64,000 bases of DNA, taken from assembly GCF_024345835.1 (NCBI RefSeq), contig NZ_JAGQBW010000006.1, positions 1-64,000 on the forward strand. The letters are read 5' to 3'. How positions within the stretch are numbered: the first letter of the stretch is position 1; every line of letters starts with the position of its first letter. Both the position numbers and the translations under genes were made by a program. This stretch comes from Synechococcus sp. HJ21-Hayes (GTDB lineage: Bacteria; Cyanobacteriota; Cyanobacteriia; PCC-6307; Cyanobiaceae). Positions 6,928 to 15,235 of the stretch are shown here, piece by piece. The notes beneath the pieces were generated by a model. The model made no database searches. It had not been told where the DNA came from and saw only the letters and a list, made by a program, of their open reading frames with translations.

Positions 6928-9492
6928 TTATCCGAGAGCTGATCGCACCTCAATTGCTCCCGAATCGGTCAGTGACCACACCTGTTGGGTCGCCGCACCC
7001 GAGAAGCCACCGCGTAGGACATCGCATTGGATGACGCCTTGCTTCTCGTAGTGCTTGAGTTTCCGCTCAAGACGCTTGCGATTGGTGTCGCTCTTGAGAT
7101 CAGCCGTGATGCGCACAGACTGATCACACCCACCCGCCAGCTTGAGAAGCTCCAGCGTCGAAACCGCTTCCAACCCTTTGTCACGGCGTTCAAGCAGCTT
7201 TCGGAAAGCGTCCTGAATTAAGCCACCCTCTTTCTGAAGCCCCATTTCCATCTTGGATCCATCCTGTTGGTTCAGGTGTTCCTCAAACGTCATCACTCGA
7301 CGAAAAGCCCCCGCAGGGCCAATCGACACCACAAGATCAGTCGCCTCACCACCGGACCTGCCTTCCCGGAACAACCGACGCTCGGGGATGGTCTTCTGAG
7401 CTGTCTTGCCGTCCTTACCAATTAGGTAGTGCAGTGTCACCACGCTGTTGCCGGCCCCGGGAATCGACGAGTGGCCTGATAACGCTTCCACACCCACTTC
7501 GTTTGACGTTTTCGAGGCGTGATGGATCATCAACAGCGTCCCCCCAGCTGCCATCACTGCCCCCTTCAAGTCGTACAGCAGTACACCAAGGGCCGCATCG
7601 TTTTCGTTGCTGGTCAGTCCACGGCTGATGCTGCGGAGGCTATCGACCACAACAACGGCGCCAGGATTGGCCTTGATGTCGTCCAGCAGCAGATCCAGTT
7701 GCTGTTCATCCAAACGAAACTTGCTCGACCACAGCAGCCGTTCGTGATCCCATAGGCCCTGCTGCTTCAGCATCGTGCGGGTATCTCTGTCGCCTTGGTC
7801 ATCGGTTACGAGAATCACCGTGTGCTTCTGACCGGTGGATGGGAAGCCAAGCCAGCTCTCACCATTGAGCAGGCAACGGATCAGATAGATGACAAGCAGC
7901 GTCTTGCCGACCTTTGGCCGTCCACCAAAGAAGGTCAGATCATTTGCCGGGATGACACCGGGCACAAGCCATTCCACATCGGACAACACCAATGCCTTAC
8001 GCGCGGAAGCGGTGAGCGATTGATACACCCCACCCATCCGCTTGGACATTGCCGCGACCACCCGCTCCGGCAAATCCGTTGGTTTGACCAAGCTGGTGAG
8101 ATCCAACTCCTTCAACACAGCCCGCAGGAACACCAGCCGCCGAAATGGATTGCGATGGCGTTTGAGCGATAAGTGCAGGTACAGCTCGAATGCTCGCAGC
8201 TTTTTGTGTAACGGCAGCTCCTTTAGATCGACTTTCTTCGCGGAAGCAGCATCAGCCTTTGCACTAAACCCCTTCCCACTTCGGAAAGAAGCGGGTTTCC
8301 AACGCCATTGGCCGTTCTCCTCTGCCCACTTAGCGATTGCGCGCCGCAGGGCCGACTTACTGAAGTAACCCTCCCCCACGTCTTGTGGGATTGCGCAGTG
8401 TCGTGCCCGGAGATCTTCTAGGTCCTGCTCCCCCTGTCCAATACCAAGCCAGTTGCTGTTGCGGCAAAAGGTATCGAACAGATCTTCGACGCTTGGTGAG
8501 GCAGCCACCTCGTGGCCCAGCGCTTCGATTTGTGCTTTGGCTTCCTGCGCTTCACGCGAGAGAAGGAAGGCTCGGACCGGCCTTTGGTTCCCTTGCTGCC
8601 CGGTGTGGATTAGTTCAAGTGACTCCTTCCGCATCGCAACGGTGATCGGCACTGGCTGCGACAGCTCATCGGGTGTCGGGTATTCCCCTGGCTTCACCAC
8701 ATCGCCCGGATCATCAGCACGGAAGAGGTTGTCGGAACTAGCGACAACCTTCTTCTGCTCCTTCACCGGACACGCCGCCATCACCTCTTCGAAGCTGTAC
8801 CGCTTGCCGGTGACGTTGATCAGAACGCTCCGCTTGCCGGTTATGGGATGGATGCCACCCGCCAGCCGCGATGGCTGGTGTGGTGAGTGCATCGAATGAT
8901 CGGTCTTCATGCCTGTCGCCTGCTCTATCGCCAGTGACAACCTGGCCCTGCCTTCCCGAATCTGCTCGGCACTCACCATCCGATCCAGCACCCAGATGTG
9001 GTGGATGCTTTTTCCACCCGTGTCGAGCTGGTATGTCGGCTCCGGCAGCTTCGCCAGTTTCCAGATACTGGCCTGGAAGTCTTTGTCCAGCCCCTCCTTG
9101 TCGATCTCTGCAATCAGAACGCGCCCTTCCTTGATCTCTTGGCGACTTTTGATCGCTGTCCCCCCGGGACAACTGATGTAGCCAGCGTTCGGCGTCCTCC
9201 CGTCCGGGTTGGTCAGATGCCTTCGCAGGGCCGAGTAGTCACGCCCTCCAAGTGCCGCTTGGGCAGTCACCGCATCCCAGTCGTAGGGGGTGTCACCCCC
9301 ACCTTGCCGCTGCGGCACGTACCGGTTGGTGCCGTCCTTCTTGTTCAACGGGTAGGCGCACAAGATCACCGGATCGTGCGGTCCAATGCCGTTCAACGCC
9401 AAATGCCGTTCCCCTTCTGCTTCGTCGATCGGCTCCGGCTTTGCCGCTGCAGCCACCAACGTTTGCAGCTCCTCTTCCAGTGTGCGCTTCAT
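6928..9492 (-). CDS. primase-helicase of the integrated element (AEP-like primase + RecA-fold ATPase)
   Basis: An 854-residue replication protein. The N-terminal part (about residues 40-230) resembles archaeo-eukaryotic primase-like domains: an acidic EID near 129-131, GGKSIHHIW at 159-167 and RLAGGIHP near 209-216. The C-terminal half is a RecA-fold ATPase/helicase with Walker A GGRPKVGKT (523-531), Walker B VVVVDS (613-618) and a sensor strand LLMIHHASK (653-661). A wHTH-like tail follows (about 790-854). The ATG at 9492 overlaps the preceding stop (ATGA). It probably starts replication of the excised element. Confidence 0.85.
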   Translation of the reverse strand: MKRTLEEELQTLVAAAAKPEPIDEAEGERHLALNGIGPHDPVILCAYPLNKKDGTNRYVPQRQGGGDTPYDWDAVTAQAALGGRDYSALRRHLTNPDGRTPNAGYISCPGGTAIKSRQEIKEGRVLIAEIDKEGLDKDFQASIWKLAKLPEPTYQLDTGGKSIHHIWVLDRMVSAEQIREGRARLSLAIEQATGMKTDHSMHSPHQPSRLAGGIHPITGKRSVLINVTGKRYSFEEVMAACPVKEQKKVVASSDNLFRADDPGDVVKPGEYPTPDELSQPVPITVAMRKESLELIHTGQQGNQRPVRAFLLSREAQEAKAQIEALGHEVAASPSVEDLFDTFCRNSNWLGIGQGEQDLEDLRARHCAIPQDVGEGYFSKSALRRAIAKWAEENGQWRWKPASFRSGKGFSAKADAASAKKVDLKELPLHKKLRAFELYLHLSLKRHRNPFRRLVFLRAVLKELDLTSLVKPTDLPERVVAAMSKRMGGVYQSLTASARKALVLSDVEWLVPGVIPANDLTFFGGRPKVGKTLLVIYLIRCLLNGESWLGFPSTGQKHTVILVTDDQGDRDTRTMLKQQGLWDHERLLWSSKFRLDEQQLDLLLDDIKANPGAVVVVDSLRSISRGLTSNENDAALGVLLYDLKGAVMAAGGTLLMIHHASKTSNEVGVEALSGHSSIPGAGNSVVTLHYLIGKDGKTAQKTIPERRLFREGRSGGEATDLVVSIGPAGAFRRVMTFEEHLNQQDGSKMEMGLQKEGGLIQDAFRKLLERRDKGLEAVSTLELLKLAGGCDQSVRITADLKSDTNRKRLERKLKHYEKQGVIQCDVLRGGFSGAATQQVWSLTDSGAIEVRSALG

Positions 9493-10010
9493 CGCCCCAA
9501 CTCCAGGAGTTCCTGCACTTGTGCAGTGATCGCATCCCGACGCGCTTGCATCAGCTCGGCCCTGCGGCACACATCCATCCAGCTTTCCTTACCCCAAAAC
9601 AGCCGCGGCGGATCAAATAGCGCGAAAGCAACCGCGAACAATTCCCAAGTGCTGGGCATTTCGGAGATCTCACCAAATAGCCGCTTGTACGTCCCCAACA
9701 CCAACTGCCTTGGCAGGGCCAAAACACCAAGGATCAGCCTCGTCTCGCACGCTATCGAGCGGTACGGGTCGGCACCCTTGTATCCGACTTCTGATCGAGC
9801 ATGATCGCGGTAACGCTGACCAATGTCGTCCCAGGCTTCTCGACGGCCCTGCAGCTCTTCGGGGGGTGCAACCTCCTGCAGGGTGCATTGAGGAAGTCGC
9901 GGTTGGAGGTTCTGGATTCTTCCAAATCGCCCTAGAACCAACTCCCAGTTGACTGGATCCTGCCAGTCGTCAGAAGACGAGCACGATGTGTGCTGTAGCG
10001 TTGTCGCCAC
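9489..10010 (-). CDS. hypothetical protein upstream of the primase
   Basis: A 173-residue protein with a GTG start at 10010, chosen because AAAGGAG lies just upstream at good spacing. It is mostly helical with many aromatic residues (WELVLGRFGRIQNLQ; FDPPRLFWGKESWMDV). I recognise no family. Its stop overlaps the primase-helicase start by four bases, so the two are probably translated together. An accessory role in replication or copy control is inferred from position only. Confidence 0.65.
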   Translation of the reverse strand: MATTLQHTSCSSSDDWQDPVNWELVLGRFGRIQNLQPRLPQCTLQEVAPPEELQGRREAWDDIGQRYRDHARSEVGYKGADPYRSIACETRLILGVLALPRQLVLGTYKRLFGEISEMPSTWELFAVAFALFDPPRLFWGKESWMDVCRRAELMQARRDAITAQVQELLELGR

Positions 10011-10099
10011 GGTAGACTCCTTTTGTGTGGATCGAAATGCCGTACGGGCGTTGTGGATCTGACAGCAAGCCACCCCTGGCTGGGGGTGGTTTTCTTGTT

Positions 10100-10297
10100 T
10101 CAGACGCAGGTGCGTGAGAACCCTTGGGAGGTTGCCCACTTTTCGACGGCGTAGCGAAGCACTGTGGATTCGCTAACACCTTCGGTCAGTGCTGCCGCCT
10201 TCAAAAAGACAGCAAGCGGCTTCGGAAACCTTGCGTGCACCATCGTTTTCAGCGGTGCACCTCGGCTTTCCTGTTGCGCAAACTCGTGAATGGACAC
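10100..10297 (-). CDS. small ribbon-helix-helix-like DNA-binding protein
   Basis: A 65-residue protein (GTG 10297; an internal ATG at 10243 would give 47 residues). The core VHARFPKPLAVFLKAAALTE followed by GVSESTVLRYAVEKWA fits the Arc/MetJ/CopG fold: one beta-strand, then two helices with the S-x-S-x-x-x-R-x-A turn. It is probably a small transcriptional repressor of the element's replication genes. It lies between the excisionase-like gene and the replication genes. Confidence 0.6.
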   Translation of the reverse strand: MSIHEFAQQESRGAPLKTMVHARFPKPLAVFLKAAALTEGVSESTVLRYAVEKWATSQGFSRTCV

Positions 10298-10361
10298 GTT
10301 TTGTTCGCCGGGGGTGTCACACAAATTGTATACCCACAAAACGGAAAAGATGCCTGGCTGA

Positions 10362-10601
10362 CTAGTCAGACTGCTCAATAGTCCCAAAAAAGATGAACCC
10401 CTTTTCCAGGAGTTCTTTTCTGCACTCCTCAATGCACCAGCCTTTGCTGCTGTTGGGATACGGCCCGGGCTTCCAGTGCTTGCCTTTGCGTAAAAAGCCT
10501 GTTTCTGGGTGTCCGTAGTAGCGCTTCAGCGTCTGCGGATTGATGCCGAGGGGCTTCGCTGCCTTTGATGTTGGCAGCCAAGTCTGAACTGGATGCTCCA
10601 T
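10362..10601 (-). CDS. excisionase-like / MerR-type DNA-binding protein
   Basis: A 79-residue protein from ATG 10601. The segment WLPTSKAAKPLGINPQTLKR is a MerR/Xis-like winged helix-turn-helix, followed by a basic wing (RKGKHWKPGPYPN). It lies immediately downstream of the integrase gene on the same strand, the usual place for a recombination directionality factor. Excisionase function is inferred from fold and position; a regulator is the alternative. Confidence 0.65.
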   Translation of the reverse strand: MEHPVQTWLPTSKAAKPLGINPQTLKRYYGHPETGFLRKGKHWKPGPYPNSSKGWCIEECRKELLEKGFIFFGTIEQSD

Positions 10602-10690
10602 GCTGTCTGGTGCGAATTGCTGTGAGGTCGTGTTTCTCACGACGCAAAACTAAAGCATCTGAAACGACGTGTAAACGCCCTATTCTTTAC

Positions 10691-10801
10691 TGTGTAACTC
10701 TACTCGCTGTTTTTTGGCCACTTTCTGCTTTGCGCGTGCGCAGGGCCTTCCCGTGCCGGGCGTGATTGCTATTCCTTATGAGTTCTAATTGTGTAACTCT
10801 A
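10691..10801. repeat. 12-bp direct repeat TGTGTAACTCTA
   Basis: Two exact copies at 10691-10702 and 10790-10801, flanking the gap between the integrase stop and the excisionase-like gene. The sequence is rare in the GC-rich surroundings. Possible operator or excisionase-binding sites. Confidence 0.5.
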
Positions 10802-12047
10802 TGGAAGCGTTGCCTCGGTTTGCGGCGGCAAATGCGGCTTTGACGCCTGTGATGTCGAACTGTTGGGCGTACGTTCCTACGTGAACGGCGAAGCTGTGTC
10901 CCATCGCTGCCGCTGCTGCTCTTGGGTTCACTGGCGGTGACGCCATCGCGCATCTCCACGCGAACAAGTGCCGCAGGCTGTAGACCGAAATCCTTTCGCC
11001 GTGTGCTGCCTGCACCGCTTGCTTTAGTTCGTTCCAGACCGCATTGCGCCTTAGGTAGACACTGATCGCGCCTGAGGCTTCCGAGTCGGAGCTGCCAAGC
11101 GGCGGAAGTTCCACGATGCCGCTCTCAAGCGTCAGGAGGAGTTGTTTCCCCAGTCCAGCTCGGCCCTGCGGGTCCAGGATCGGAACCAGCCTCTGCTTGG
11201 TGGAGCCTTTCACAGTGTTCTTCTGGTAACCCACCCACAGGCCGTCCTCCCTGGCTCCGACGTAGTTCAGCTCCACCCCTCGTAAACCGAACTGGCCGAT
11301 CAATCCGACCGCTAGGCGCCACTTCGGGTTCGTGATCGAATCCAGCAGTCGTAGGAACTGTTCATCTGTCAGGGCTCGCGCCTGCCCCGCATTGTTCGCT
11401 TTGGGTGCAGTCGGCTTGGTTTTGCCGATCAGTTGCCCCATCCGCGTCTCGTCTGGGGGCAGCCACCGCCTGTCCAGTCCGACCTGCTCCACCGCGAATC
11501 GCAGCATCTGGGCTGCGTACTGGATTCGGAGTTTGCGTCCGCGACTTCCCGGCTCCCCACCCTGACCATTGCGGCCAACTCGCATCGCCTCAAGCGCCGT
11601 CTCCCCGTTGTTCGCTCCCGCAGGGCCGTTGAGCTTGTCCACCAGCCACTGCAGGCGTGGCTCGTATTCCTTGAGCCAGGTGCTGTCCTTGACGGCGCCT
11701 GATTCGAGCTTGTGCGTGCGGAACCGGGCCAGCACCTCCTGCCAATTCACGCGGACAGACGGCCCTGCGCTCACGTCGAACGTCAGCCGCACCGCCTCTT
11801 TGAGGCTCAAACCACGCCCGATCGCGGCGTTGATGCCGTGCAGGGCGTTCAGCAGCTCCCGTTGTGAGGTGGGGTGCCATTCGAGGGGGAGTGAGGCGCT
11901 TTCTCGTTTGCCGGTGTCCTGCCAATACCGCTGAACCGCCACCTTCCCCTTCATCTCTCGGATGGAGTAGCCGAAGGGGTGGTGCGCCCTTACTGCTTCC
12001 CGAAGGCGCACCTCCCATGGCGCTTCGTTGGCCCTGCGCTTCGGCAT
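10785..12047 (-). CDS. tyrosine integrase of the tRNA-integrated element
   Basis: A 420-residue site-specific recombinase that should catalyse integration at the adjacent tRNA 3' end. The N-terminal region holds arm-binding and core-binding domains. The catalytic part shows Arg256 (GLRGVEL), Lys around 280, a Y356-S-L-R359-H box where most relatives have His-x-x-Arg, His384 (MGHSF) and Tyr393 (GTYAQQ) as probable nucleophile. I chose the ATG at 12047 because longer frames run into the CACGCA arm repeats. It is transcribed away from the att site and heads the element's minus-strand gene series. Confidence 0.85.
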   Translation of the reverse strand: MPKRRANEAPWEVRLREAVRAHHPFGYSIREMKGKVAVQRYWQDTGKRESASLPLEWHPTSQRELLNALHGINAAIGRGLSLKEAVRLTFDVSAGPSVRVNWQEVLARFRTHKLESGAVKDSTWLKEYEPRLQWLVDKLNGPAGANNGETALEAMRVGRNGQGGEPGSRGRKLRIQYAAQMLRFAVEQVGLDRRWLPPDETRMGQLIGKTKPTAPKANNAGQARALTDEQFLRLLDSITNPKWRLAVGLIGQFGLRGVELNYVGAREDGLWVGYQKNTVKGSTKQRLVPILDPQGRAGLGKQLLLTLESGIVELPPLGSSDSEASGAISVYLRRNAVWNELKQAVQAAHGERISVYSLRHLFAWRCAMASPPVNPRAAAAAMGHSFAVHVGTYAQQFDITGVKAAFAAANRGNASIELHN

Positions 12048-12068
12048 GGTCGAGCGGGCTCTCTGTTG

Positions 12069-12148
12069 GCACGCAAAACTACCCTGCAGCACGCAAGGCG
12101 GCACGCAGAAGGCACGCAAAAACCCTCAAGTCAGCCTTCCGACACGCA
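12069..12148. repeat. five direct CACGCA repeats, probable integrase arm-type sites
   Basis: GCACGCA occurs at 12069, 12089, 12101 and 12112, and ACACGCA at 12142, all in the same orientation. They lie between the integrase start and the tRNA attachment core. The number, spacing and location match the arm-type binding sites of tyrosine integrases. Confidence 0.6.
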
Positions 12149-12173
12149 GCGTCACGTTCTGTCTTATTGCGTG

Positions 12174-12198
12174 AAACCGACTGCGCTGCAGTCGGTTT
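12174..12198. terminator. strong hairpin beside the tRNA fragment
   Basis: AAACCGACTGC (12174-12184) pairs perfectly with GCAGTCGGTTT (12188-12198) around a 3-base loop. T- and A-rich arm ends allow termination on either strand. It lies just 3' of the tRNA fragment and is probably the original tRNA terminator. Confidence 0.7.
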
Positions 12199-12204
12199 AA
12201 GAGA

Positions 12205-12246
12205 CGCCCCCTGTTGGACTCGAACCAACGACCGGCTGCTTAGAAG
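12205..12246 (-). other. attachment site: 3' half of a tRNA gene, probably tRNA-Arg(UCU)
   Basis: Read on the minus strand, the segment runs from an anticodon loop CTTCTAA through a 5-base strand, a 5-base variable loop, a perfect T arm (GTTGG-TTCGAGT-CCAAC) and an acceptor strand AGGGGGC plus discriminator G. No matching 5' half precedes it: the five bases before the loop do not pair with GCAGC. It is therefore the duplicated 3' fragment left by integration with crossover in the anticodon loop. The intact tRNA should lie at the other element end, outside this window. Confidence 0.7.
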
Positions 12247-13134
12247 ACTCAGGGTGTAATCTCCGTAATCCCTTTCTGCATCTGGGGATTGTGGCTCTAG
12301 TGCTTTGGGTGTGAGAAGGTATGTGAGAAGTTTTCCTGGTTTCACGCGCTCCGGACGCCTGGGGAATCCCTGGACTTCGAGCAGCTGCTTCCAGGGCAGC
12401 TGCTCGATAGAGGGGGCTGGAGAGGCATGCGCGCATGCGCCCCGGAGGCTGCGGCGGAGTTAGAGAGCTGCGCTGGATGCGCTAACGCCCCCTCCCCCTT
12501 ATTCAATGGAAGGGCCGATTCTTTCAGCAAGGCGAAGGCTTAATCAAGTTTCCTGCGGAAGTGCCCCTATCGATGTGCGGCGCCAAGTCACCAATGCGCT
12601 TTGATCGCTCTTCTCCACAGCGTCGGGCTTGCCGACGTAAGGCGTGCCACAAGTTCTGCGGGCACCGGCAGGGCTCCGTTCGGCAGCGGCCGTCCTTCAG
12701 CGTGCCACGGCTGTGCCGTGGCCTGCATCGGCCAGCCGCCGCCGCCCTCCGCTCCGGGGCCGGTGTTGGGGTGGCAGGCAGGGCTGCTCTCCCGCGGCTG
12801 CGGTGGCCTAAGGGCTGGTCACCGGCGGTAGCTGCCATAGGGGCCCCAGCGTTTCTCTCGCAGCTGCGCGGCGGGGGGTATTCGGCCCAGATCTGATGGT
12901 CTTGATTCTCAGTGAGCCGGGGCTCCTCTATGGAGCTCCGCTTTTAGTAGATCCATTGCATTGCAGTGGTTTTGCTGCCTCCGGAGTGCATCTGTACTGG
13001 TAGGATAAGGGCTGCGCCAAAGGCCCCGAGCCCATCGCCTGCGGCAACCTCATCCCCTGATCTCGCCATCAAGGCCGCGTATTTCTGAGCGGTTGTGATG
13101 CCCCGATTAGTTGTCACTTTTGGCAGCTGATTCC
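12247..13134. other. hairpin-rich region without a convincing gene
   Basis: No frame has codon or homology support. It holds several strong inverted repeats: TCGAGCAGCTGC/GCAGCTGCTCGA (12377-12388/12396-12407), the 14-bp palindrome GCATGCGCGCATGC (12425-12438) and GCCACGGC/GCCGTGGC (12704-12711/12715-12722). A weak GCTCC/GGAGC hairpin lies near 12922-12935. It may hold structured RNA, replication or recombination signals, or decayed DNA at the element border. Confidence 0.5.
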
Positions 13135-13629
13135 ATGGCTATCTGTAATTCACTCGAGCCACGTTCTGGCTCTGCTTATTCGCTTGTGATCGCGGCTGGT
13201 GGCGGCCGAGATCTGGCCTGGCCGCATCAGCGGGTCGCCGCTGAGTTGCTCGCCCGCAGCGGCGGCCGGCTGGTGCACCTGCTGCTCCATGGCGGTGCCC
13301 GTGGCGCCGATGCCGCCATCGGCCGAGCGGCCCAGCAGCTGGGCTGGTCGTCTCTGGTGATGCCCGCTCAGTGGCAGCGCAACGGCCGAGCCGCTGGGCC
13401 GATCCGCAATCGCGAGCTGCTGGAGCAGGCCATTGCCCGAGCGGTGGCTCACACCTCCTCTGGCTCGATCGCCTCGGTGCTGGTCGTGGCCTTCCCCGGT
13501 GGAGCTGGCACCGCCTCGCTGGTGCAGCAAGCCCGCCGCATGGCCGCCCGATCTCCGGTCCCGATCTCGGTGGCCCAGGTCAGTCCCTCGGCAGGGATCT
13601 GGGCTGTTCCTGCTTCCGCCCGCTCCTGA
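13135..13629 (+). CDS. SLOG-superfamily protein (DUF2493/YspA-like)
   Basis: A 164-residue Rossmann-like protein starting at ATG 13135. Motifs are typical of the DUF2493 branch of SLOG: VIAAGGGRD (18-26), LHGGARGADAAI (51-62), GPIRNREL (88-95) and a phosphate-binding PGGAGTASLV (121-130). SLOG proteins bind nucleotides or nucleotide-derived ligands, and several act as sensors or effectors in phage conflict; others are phage-encoded housekeeping-like proteins. It precedes Gp157 and Rad52 genes on the same strand, so it probably belongs to a phage recombination/replication module. Confidence 0.75.
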   Translation: MAICNSLEPRSGSAYSLVIAAGGGRDLAWPHQRVAAELLARSGGRLVHLLLHGGARGADAAIGRAAQQLGWSSLVMPAQWQRNGRAAGPIRNRELLEQAIARAVAHTSSGSIASVLVVAFPGGAGTASLVQQARRMAARSPVPISVAQVSPSAGIWAVPASARS

Positions 13630-13690
13630 AGGTTTCCGCGCCATCGGCGCTTCGTTCTCACTCCAGTTCCTTTATTCCTCTTCCATCGTC

Positions 13691-14317
13691 ATGACCGTTC
13701 TCACCCCCATCCCCGCCTCTGCTGCTGTCGTTGCGTCGGCTCCCCCAGCGGAGGGGCCGGCCTGCTCCCTGCAGCGCTCCGGCTCCCTCTGGCAGCTGGG
13801 CATCGAGGCCCAGGAGCTCACCACCGCCATCTCCCAGCTGGCCGAGCAGCTGGAAGCTGATGATCCCGAGCAGCGCGCCCTGGCCCTGGCCGAGCTGGAG
13901 GCGGCACTGCTTGCTGAGGAGGGCAACAAGGCCGCCCTGGCGGCCAAGGCCGATGCCACCTGCTGGGTGATCGACCATCTGCGCGGTCAGGCGGTCTATC
14001 GCCAGCAGCAGGCCAAGCGTCTCAGTGATCTGGCCCGCAGCGATGCCGGCCGGGCCGATGCGCTGGAGGAGTCGCTGGTGTTTGTCCTCACCCAGCTGCA
14101 GCCCACAGCCACCCGCTTCTCGTTCCCGAATCACGAGCTCAGCAGCCGCAAGTCCTCCTCAGTCGTGATCGACGACGAGCAGGCCCTCGATTCCGAATGG
14201 CTGGCCATCAAAACCACCACCCAGCCCGATAAGGCCGCCATCAAGGAAGCCCTCAAGGCCGGCCGTCAGATCACCGGCGCCCAGCTTTTCTCCCGCCGTT
14301 GCTGGCGCATCCACTGA
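13691..14317 (+). CDS. siphovirus Gp157-like protein
   Basis: A 208-residue protein from ATG 13691. A long helical first half (LTTAISQLAEQLEADDPE, then KAALAAKADATCWVIDHL) is followed by a C-terminal beta-rich part with SRKSSSVVIDDEQAL and a lysine-rich DKAAIKEALKAGR. This is the usual layout of phage Gp157 proteins, commonly found beside single-strand annealing recombinases. It is followed by a terminator-like hairpin and then a Rad52 gene. A role in phage recombination or resistance is proposed for the family but not settled. Confidence 0.75.
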   Translation: MTVLTPIPASAAVVASAPPAEGPACSLQRSGSLWQLGIEAQELTTAISQLAEQLEADDPEQRALALAELEAALLAEEGNKAALAAKADATCWVIDHLRGQAVYRQQQAKRLSDLARSDAGRADALEESLVFVLTQLQPTATRFSFPNHELSSRKSSSVVIDDEQALDSEWLAIKTTTQPDKAAIKEALKAGRQITGAQLFSRRCWRIH

Positions 14318-14335
14318 GGGGGCAGAGCCCCCTTT
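14318..14335 (+). terminator. GGGGGC-AGA-GCCCCC-TTT hairpin after the Gp157 gene
   Basis: A 6-bp perfect GC stem (14318-14323/14327-14332) with a 3-base loop and a short T run directly after the stop codon. It may reduce read-through into the Rad52 gene, whose start is 70 bp away. Confidence 0.6.
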
Positions 14336-14406
14336 CACGTGGGTCCGTTTCAGGCGCGGGCCCACACCCCTTCCACCCAAATCCCTTCTCACATCGCAGC
14401 ATTCCC

Positions 14407-15183
14407 ATGGCCACCGCTGTCTTCTCCCCCGAGCAGCTCGCTGCTCTCAGTGCCCCACTCGATCGCGCCAAGGTCCAGACCCGCAGCCAGGCCGGCCGCT
14501 CTCTGGCCTACCTGGAGGGCTGGCAAGCGATCGCGGAGGCGAACCGCATCTTTGGTTTTGATGGCTGGCAGCGCGAAACCATCGCCGTGCAGTGCGTCTC
14601 TGAGCGCGAGCGCACCCTTGGCAGCAGCAGCCGTGCCGGCTGGGGTGTCACTTACACCGCTCGCGTTCGTATCCGTGTCGGGGATGTCATCCGAGAAGGC
14701 AGCGGTGCCGGCCACGGCATCGACGCCGATCTGGGCCAGGCCCACGAATCCGCCCTCAAGGAGGCTGAAACCGATGCCATGAAGAGGGCCCTAATGACCT
14801 TTGGCAATCCGTTTGGTCTGGCGCTCTACGACAAGCAACAGCGGGAGGTAACCAGCTCAACTGCTTCCGCACCAATCCGCCACGCACCAGCACCTCAGCG
14901 CACCACCACGCCTGGCGAGCCAACAACAGAGGTGGGCCTGGAGCCCCTCGATCCAGCAACCGTCAAGCAGATCCTGGCCACCGTGCGGGGATTGCCCCGC
15001 CCTGCTCTGGAGCGCTTCACCAAGGCATTCCGCAAGCGGTTCCAGGTGCCAGCCGAGGCCGCTTCAATCGCCGATCGAATCTGCCAGCGGAGGCATCACG
15101 AATGGATCGAGACCTTTCTGGTGTCGCACACCGGCGACAGGCATCCCGTGGTCGCTGCCGGAGCTGCGTCAGAGGCCAGATGA
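14407..15183 (+). CDS. Rad52/Rad22-family single-strand annealing protein
   Basis: A 258-residue protein from ATG 14407. The N-terminal 150 residues match the Rad52/22 annealing fold: SLAYLEGWQAIAEANRIFGF, a WQRETI strand, YTARVRIRVGD, then GSGAGHGID and the conserved helix ALKEAETDAMKRAL followed by FGNPFGLALYDK. The C-terminal third is a variable, proline-rich tail with a helical end. Such proteins anneal complementary single strands in phage recombination. With Gp157 and the SLOG protein upstream it forms a three-gene plus-strand module. Confidence 0.9.
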   Translation: MATAVFSPEQLAALSAPLDRAKVQTRSQAGRSLAYLEGWQAIAEANRIFGFDGWQRETIAVQCVSERERTLGSSSRAGWGVTYTARVRIRVGDVIREGSGAGHGIDADLGQAHESALKEAETDAMKRALMTFGNPFGLALYDKQQREVTSSTASAPIRHAPAPQRTTTPGEPTTEVGLEPLDPATVKQILATVRGLPRPALERFTKAFRKRFQVPAEAASIADRICQRRHHEWIETFLVSHTGDRHPVVAAGAASEAR

Positions 15184-15235
15184 GCGGACCCGAAGTGGAT
15201 CCACCTCCTTGGGCTATGGGCGTAAACGGGACCGC

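Noticed and set aside
12561-12896. 111-codon plus-strand frame and a 104-codon minus-strand frame in the hairpin region
   Set aside because: Both are Arg/Pro-rich artefacts of GC-rich DNA with no ribosome site and overlap the same inverted repeats.
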